Origin: Viscum album
Taxonomy: Eukaryota > Streptophyta > Magnoliopsida > Santalales > Viscaceae
Direction: 5' to 3'
DNA length: 64,000 bases
Assembly (NCBI GenBank): GCA_963277665.1
Contig: OY728130.1
Span: forward strand, 1,361,570,393-1,361,634,392
The notes beneath the pieces are model-generated. The model was not told where the DNA came from. It did not search any database and saw only the letters and a list, made by a program, of their open reading frames with translations. The position numbers were made by a program, and so were the translations under genes. Position 1 is the first letter of the stretch, and each line of letters starts with the position of its first letter. Shown in pieces: positions 58,200 to 64,000 of this stretch.

Positions 58200-60800
58200 T
58201 TTTTGGTATAAAATATTTAAGGGACTGATATTATGGTTTCATAAAAGTAAAATCTATTTATCATTCATTCATGTGTGATATAATTTATCATATATATACT
58301 TTGGAATGATAATATTCCCTGAAAGTATGAATTTGAGTTATCCATAATCACAGAAAATCATTGACTAGTAAGGGTTGTGATGATATCTCAAGATTAACAT
58401 GAGTAGTAGACTCAATATATAATAAGTATATATTTATTATTTGGATTAACATAATAATTATATACCATAAAATAACATACATTTATATATATAATTTGGG
58501 TTTATACTTATAATAAACCCTTTTTTACCTAATTTTGGAGAGATAACCTGCATGAAAATATTTATAACATGATACCTTTCTTACAAAAGTCATTGAAAAT
58601 CAACTAATACGAGGGTGGTTGGGTTTTTTAGATCATTTTGTCAGTTGGATAATTACCAAGATAGGATTTTTCATCTTCTATGATGAGTAATAAATAATGG
58701 GCTTTGATTGAATTAAACTGAGGAATTACATGCCCATTCTTATTTGACTCATATACGATGAGTAAACAATTTTTAGTTAGGGACATGTGATGTGATCATC
58801 CTCTATACGAACAAAATATTATGTAATCATTTACCCATTAAGTAGTTTTCATAGAATTAAGAAAAGGTGATATTTATTATACCATATGGATATTTCTTCA
58901 TGTATAGTGGTCACTTGATGTCGTAGAAAAAGGGATTATTTTGGTATAAATATTATTTCCCGCATATAAATTTTAGTGGACTATTCATATAGAAATATGA
59001 GTATGTTTGATGGAAATCATACCATAACACTTAGTTGTATAAGGATTATGTTTGGTATAAAGTGTTTGTTCGAAAATGAAGTGTTTTTTAAAAAATTCTC
59101 TCTGAAAGTATCATTAGATGGATTCATAAAGAGTTGTAATGTTTTATATAAATTATTTTGGAATTTTTGTTAATGGGGGTTATTTTTTTATGTGATGTAA
59201 AATAATATGAATATTGTTCATAAGACTTGTAGATATATTGATATAAACTTATCCTTAAACCTATACATTAGAGTAAATTGGTTCCAACATATCCCATCAT
59301 TATTGAAATATAACGTGAGGCTATGTTTAACAAAACATAATCTTTTCTCTTGGTTATCACTTTCACCACATCATCCCCTGGTGTATTTTATTCATATACC
59401 ATAAGAACAGATTCAACATGGGTTGAAAATACCTTGAAAAAGATTAACAGATTATACCAATAAAAATTATTTATTATGCAACACATGATACCTTGTAAAA
59501 AGACAAAAAACATTTTTTAAATGAAGAAAACTCATGTTGGATATATAAAGTTCTTTGATCTCTTCAGTTGTTAGATAAATAATATTAGTTTCTTGTAGTT
59601 ATTTTTGAAAATCTAATTTCCACTATAGAATAATTCATCTTGTATAGTGAAGTTGGTATCAACCCTTTTTGTGTATGGGAATCCTCATGGTATGATCATG
59701 GATCCTTTGGTATGTGTAATCCATCTGAGATAGGAAGACTTTTATTATTTATTTAGAGAACCTCATAAATATTTATTCATTAGGATAAAGGCTTATGAAA
59801 ATAAAATAATAATATACCACAAGATTTTTTTCACTCTTTACATACACATTTATTGTTTCAATGATTATTCTATAATATATGCATTTGAGTCCACTCATAT
59901 GATGTAAAACTGAAATCAATAAAACATATACAAGAATTTTGTTAAAATCACAAGGGAAAATGGACCATCAAAATCACAATGAACTATAAGAAAAAAATTC
60001 AACAAAAATGGAAATGACACTTGGAAATAATATTTTTCAGGGCATTCTATTTATTTTTATACACATTCCTCATGATAGCCAACTAGTTCCTTCAGTTCCA
60101 CTACCATCTGATATTTATGGATGACCACTGGTCAATCAAGGTTACTGTCATCATCCCACTGAATGAACTAGATCAACTTGAAACTTTTAGTGAACAATTC
60201 ATCATAATAAACTCATTCATCCACCAGCCCACACTTCTAAAAAAATTATTATTGTCACTTCTACTTGGTTTCGAATCAGGATTCCACTATGTCCTACTTA
60301 TATCTAGTTTTTCTTCCTAAGTTTCAAAATAAATCCTTTTAGAAATTTATTCAACATATCCATAAAAAAGTTTATTTAAAAAAAAACTAATAATATTCTA
60401 CATAAATAATTTTTTCTACACTCTACCTATTCCACCATGTAATTTCTGTATCCAAACCTTCTTCCTCTCGTCTATAGTGTAACCATGGTGCTCTAAAAAT
60501 TATTCTTACCACCCATGACCCACTAAGGTGTTGTAGCACTGAATAAATTCTTTGTAGTATGAAAATTTTCATATATCCATTATATTATGGATTTCATGAA
60601 CCTTATGTAGCTCTATATTATATCATACAAAAACATCCATATAAAGTGATACATAATAAAAATATTCTTTATCCTAGAGAGAAACAATATATTCATCACA
60701 TTATGGGAAAACATTTTCTTATAAAAAAACAAGACTCAATTTCCATGGATTATTATAAGATCATATAAGACTCTATTCATCTTGATTAACATATTCACAA
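58200..60800. other. Unassigned DNA between copia elements E and F
   Basis: Should hold the 3' LTRs of both E (+) and F (-), since they converge here, but no TG...CA pair or polypurine tract could be fixed. Short ORFs only (for example 60117-60320 and 60559-60768 plus), without motifs. Confidence 0.3.
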
Positions 60801-60829
60801 CTTCTTTGATTTACACATACTCTTATTTT

Positions 60830-61110
60830 ATTGTGGAAAACACAACTACTGTTTGATGCTTCGGTCATCTAACTCATAATCGTTCTTCCAAAATTTAACA
60901 CATATTTAGTAGTAAATATATATGTGTTTAAATATAATCTAATGTTCAAATCAAAAAATTCATGTAATATATCATTTAATACAAAATATATATACAAGTC
61001 TATTGAACCTTTAAGACATTGGATTATCCACTTAACTGATTACTACTACACACATTCAATATTATCTATGAAACTGCTCATGAATCCCACTATATATTAA
61101 ATGGAAAGAC
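60830..61110 (-). pseudogene. Ty1/copia RNase H, element F
   Basis: Minus strand: VGFMSSFIDNI (usual VGVVSRFMSNPG), SVKWIIQCLKGSIDLYIYF (AVKWILRYLKGTSDL.L.F), IFTTKYVLNFGRTIMS (FTL.G.AVSW.SK), MTEASNSSCV in the ALSTTEAEYIA region. A few stops. It follows RT on the same strand. Confidence 0.75.
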
Positions 61111-61129
61111 CCATTCTTACTAGACAATA

Positions 61130-61640
61130 TTAATTCACTCCAACAATGATAGAAAATAGTTTCATCTTTAAAGAACCATTTAATCTATATATCTAACATC
61201 TACTTTGAAACATCAAGAAATTTCATCTCAAACATTCTATGAAAATTGATTTTTTCTCCTTGATTTATTCTTTCATCAGAACCACATGTTTTATATCATC
61301 CATATATATGAAAATAATTATGAAACTGACCTCACTAAATACTTTTTAGTAAGAATAATGATCCATATTTATGTTGAAAAAAATCTATACAGTAAAAGAA
61401 TCAAATGTTTAGTTAAATTTCTCGAGTATATATTTAATCCTATAAAAATCCATTTTAGTTGACATAATAATCCTTTATTTCCATTTTCTAATAAACTATT
61501 TGGTTTACCCATGATGTTTTCCTCATAGAAATAACCCTAATGGAGTGTTTTTCACATTTAACTATTAAATTTTTAACTCTCTATAGAAACCATTTTGACC
61601 ATCATATGAATTTTAAAATTCATTAAAACTACAGAAATTA
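61130..61640 (-). pseudogene. Ty1/copia reverse transcriptase 3' half, element F
   Basis: Minus strand: KFN.TFDSFTV (usual KFDSFM), NMDHYSY.KVFSEVSFIIIF then IYMDDIKHVV (usual DHCVY.K.F...FIILLLYVDDMLIVG; both active-site aspartates kept as YMDD), IKEKKSIFIECLR.NFLM (I..LK..LS..F.MKDLG), LNGSLKMKLF (KLWLSQ). Wording differs from element E, so this is a different copia lineage. Confidence 0.8.
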
Positions 61641-62479
61641 TTTATGATAATTCCACAACTTTGTTTTTATAAAGTATTATAAAATTTTTCTTTACTTATA
61701 CTATTTATTATTATATAATACTTATTTCAAATTCTATTCCTATCTATTATGTTGTGATGGTTTTCTAGAGGGATCTTTGGTTAACTCCCTTATTCGTAAA
61801 AGATTGAAAGGGTCAATATTCTTCTTCATTTATAACTCCTAATGTATAAATTCACTCCATGTTTCATCATGTTATAGGTTTTTGGGTTATCTATTACCCA
61901 TAAGAGAAAATATGATCACACTATATAAAAACCTTTGAACTAGGTTCATATCCCAGGTAAACAACAAAAATTCAACATAAGATTATACTCTTTTTGGAAC
62001 CACTACTTTTGGGACTTCAATTTCTAGAGAAATTCCATAATTTTTAACATCATTTATAATTCTACTACATGGAGACATGATGTTAACAATAAAATATAAA
62101 ATAAATCTAATGATATTTCTACAAAGTATGGTATATCCATAAGATGTATACACCTTGAACCGACCAGAACTTCTATAATTTCATTAATATGAACATTGGT
62201 ATGAATTAATTATTTATTCTAAAAAAACATCCACCATGTTCCGATCCTTCCATAAGATAACCTCATTTTATAGAAAATCATGAATTTTAAAACCTTCCAT
62301 TATAAATTATCCTATAGTAAAAATATAACATTTCCATTACCATATCATAAAAATAAAAACATTTGCAACCTTTACTAATGTTTGTACAAAACTATTAAAT
62401 CAATGTGGAAATAGGGGGAACATCATATAAAATACTGGTGGGTGATATTAACCACTATTCTGTTCAATATTTATTCTAG

Positions 62480-63150
62480 AATATCCTACCTTAATTCATT
62501 ATAATAACTCTAATTTAGAATATTGTCCATCTGATTCACTGCCTATTTTCGCAAACTCCTTTGGAAAATTAACTGTAAGCCTAATACTCTTAGTCCTATA
62601 TTTAATCACCTGAGTCGTTTATTATATGATACCATTATTCTTTGGTATTATTGGAATAGTCATCATAAACCACATGAATTTTATCATATAGATTCTTTAG
62701 AGATCTATAATTTCACACCATCCACTATTATCAGACCTTAATAATTTTATCATAGTTCTAGAATTATTTTATACCATGATATCCATCCAATAAAGGCTCT
62801 AAAAACCTCATACTTATGACTGGGACACAAAATAAACCCTTTTAATTTTTCATCATGAAAAAAGGAAAAATTTAAAAATTATCCCCAATTATAATGAACC
62901 TGGGTTGGACCATATACATCAACATAAACCAACATTAACATCCAATTATTTAGTGTCAATCCTTCAGTATTAAAGGATACTTTACAGTACTTCCTAGGGT
63001 ACACTCCTCACATTTTTTTATACTCCATAGAAATTAGTTTTAGTATTCCTTTAAAATAAATGAATTTCATCCTCTTATTACCCTTGAGAAAAATATTCTC
63101 TTCCAATAACCTCATAGTTCTGAAAGAATATTGTCTATTATGCATTTATA
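62480..63150 (-). pseudogene. Ty1/copia GAG-preintegrase and integrase, element F
   Basis: Minus strand: YPRKYCKVSFNTEGL (usual C..GK..RVSF.T) at about 63000, then LVYVDVYGPTQV (LVH.DVWGP..V), a KLKGFILCPSHKYEVFRAFIGW stretch (S...W.YFLK.KSEVF..F..W), MIKLLRSDNSGWCEI (IK.LRSDNGGEY), PIIPKNNGI (TPQQNGVAER) and NFPKEFAKI (LPKEFWAEA). The SDN aspartate is kept; the E after NGV is not visible. Stops are frequent. The element is cut at about 63180 by a B-type LTR. Confidence 0.8.
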
Positions 63151-63180
63151 CCTTTGAATTCTCAATAAAATACAATGTCA

Positions 63181-64000
63181 CTATAGCATCCCGTCTTTTT
63201 ATAACATAAATTTTCATTCCATTACACGGAACTGAGGATCTTTAAGGTTTAGTGTCTTGGAAACAAGGAACATAAAACATGAAACAAAAAAAAACATTCT
63301 TCTTAAACACTTGAAAGGCTTCTCCTCAAGTTCACCCTAGGATCATTACTGCATCCCCTAACCTGGGGACATACATCAAAAGGAAGGGTGTGCAGAAGGC
63401 CCAGGAAGGGAAACAAGTGAAACATTTTACATATGAACTTGAGATACATCAATAAAGTCATGAAAAGAACTTTAAGGCATGAAAATGAAATCATGAGGCA
63501 TATCATAATAAAAATAAAACTTTTTCATAACTTGAAGATGTGGCTACATCATTTAACATAGACAATCATGAACATATCACCAAGGTCCATCCCCAAGGTG
63601 TCATTTTAAAATTACCAAGGTTATTCACCAAGGTATCGTGAAAATTGTAATCTCTAGTGGTTACATCATTACCCAATGCATTGGAGCGCTATCAGGGCGC
63701 ACCCTTAAATTTGCCTTTATTATCATGTGAGCCACATATATCATCATCAAACATTTCATAAATAACCCATATAGCATAAAGGAAATGGGTTTCATTTCAT
63801 AATCATAACTTTTTAAAAACTGCTTTAAAGACATGATCTTTATATCACTTTAAAACCCACAGAAAAGGAAGGTGGGTCTCATGTATGTAAATCCCAGAAT
63901 TTAAAATAGAACATTTTGGTATATATGTGAATACCCCTTTAGAAGAAAGAGCTTTGAGTATTCACTTAATAAAATAAAAGGACTTTAGAAAAAGAGATAG
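63181..64000 (-). mobile_element. B-type LTR 3' part, runs off the window
   Basis: Reverse complement of about 15600-16405: shared GGGATGCTATAG end, AACTTTAAAGATCCTCA-like stretch, GATGTATGTCCCCAGGTTA, GGGCCTTCTGC, CCTTGGTGAATAACCTTGG, and GATAGCGCTCCAATGCA. It ends at 63181 right beside the copia F coding remnant, which suggests insertion into F; the other end is outside the window. Confidence 0.8.

Noticed and set aside
1..64000. tRNA or rRNA genes, CRISPR arrays, bacterial-type operons
   Set aside because: No cloverleaf, rRNA segment, regular spacer array or prokaryotic gene layout; the DNA is clearly plant repeat DNA.

Overview
This window looks like a piece of a large, repeat-rich angiosperm nuclear genome. 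It is strongly A/T-rich and CpG-poor, as expected for old, methylated, decayed repeats. I found no cellular protein-coding gene, rRNA or tRNA. Almost everything I can identify is transposable-element DNA: at least three Ty3/gypsy elements of Tekay/Del (chromovirus) type with very long LTRs, one Ty3/gypsy element of Tat/Ogre type, two Ty1/copia elements in opposite orientation, one CACTA (EnSpm-like) DNA transposon with a perfect 3-bp target duplication, and a short tRNA-derived SINE-like island. All recognised element coding regions are broken by stops, deletions or lost catalytic residues.

Layout. 4-4993 (-): a 5-kb Tekay-type LTR ('A'). 4994-7667 (-): a decayed Tekay-type internal region ('G': reverse transcriptase, protease, gag, primer-binding site), followed by its 2.8-kb LTR (7669-10468). 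10469-12991: unassigned. 12992 to about 21863 (+): element 'B', with 5' LTR, primer site, gag with zinc knuckles, a shrunken pol whose 3' end is still visible, polypurine tract, and a truncated 3' LTR. 21864-30469 (-): element 'C', with truncated 3' LTR, gag, primer site and a 4.5-kb 5' LTR. 30470-34009 and 42604 to about 51000 or beyond (-): element 'D' (Tat/Ogre-like; gag, protease, RNase H, integrase), split by the CACTA element at 34013-42603. About 55900-58200 (+): copia element 'E'. About 60800-63150 (-): copia element 'F'. 63181-64000 (-): another LTR of the B type, running off the window.

How it fits together: this is a nested graveyard. LTR-A starts abruptly inside element G's reverse transcriptase; the CACTA element sits between the protease and reverse-transcriptase regions of D; B and C meet tail to tail through two truncated LTRs.

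Most interesting: (1) a small stem-loop family inside the A and C LTR leaders. It has a 22-nt conserved CpG-rich core flanked by stems that change sequence but keep pairing, repeats about every 200 bp, and lies between two splice-donor-like sites. (2) A G/C-rich 89-codon reading frame embedded in the B LTR. (3) A CACTA element carrying a 175-bp satellite with apparent three-unit higher-order structure plus about five tandem exon-like modules. (4) A long inverted repeat in the same CACTA element. All family calls were made by reading translations by eye; no database search was run.
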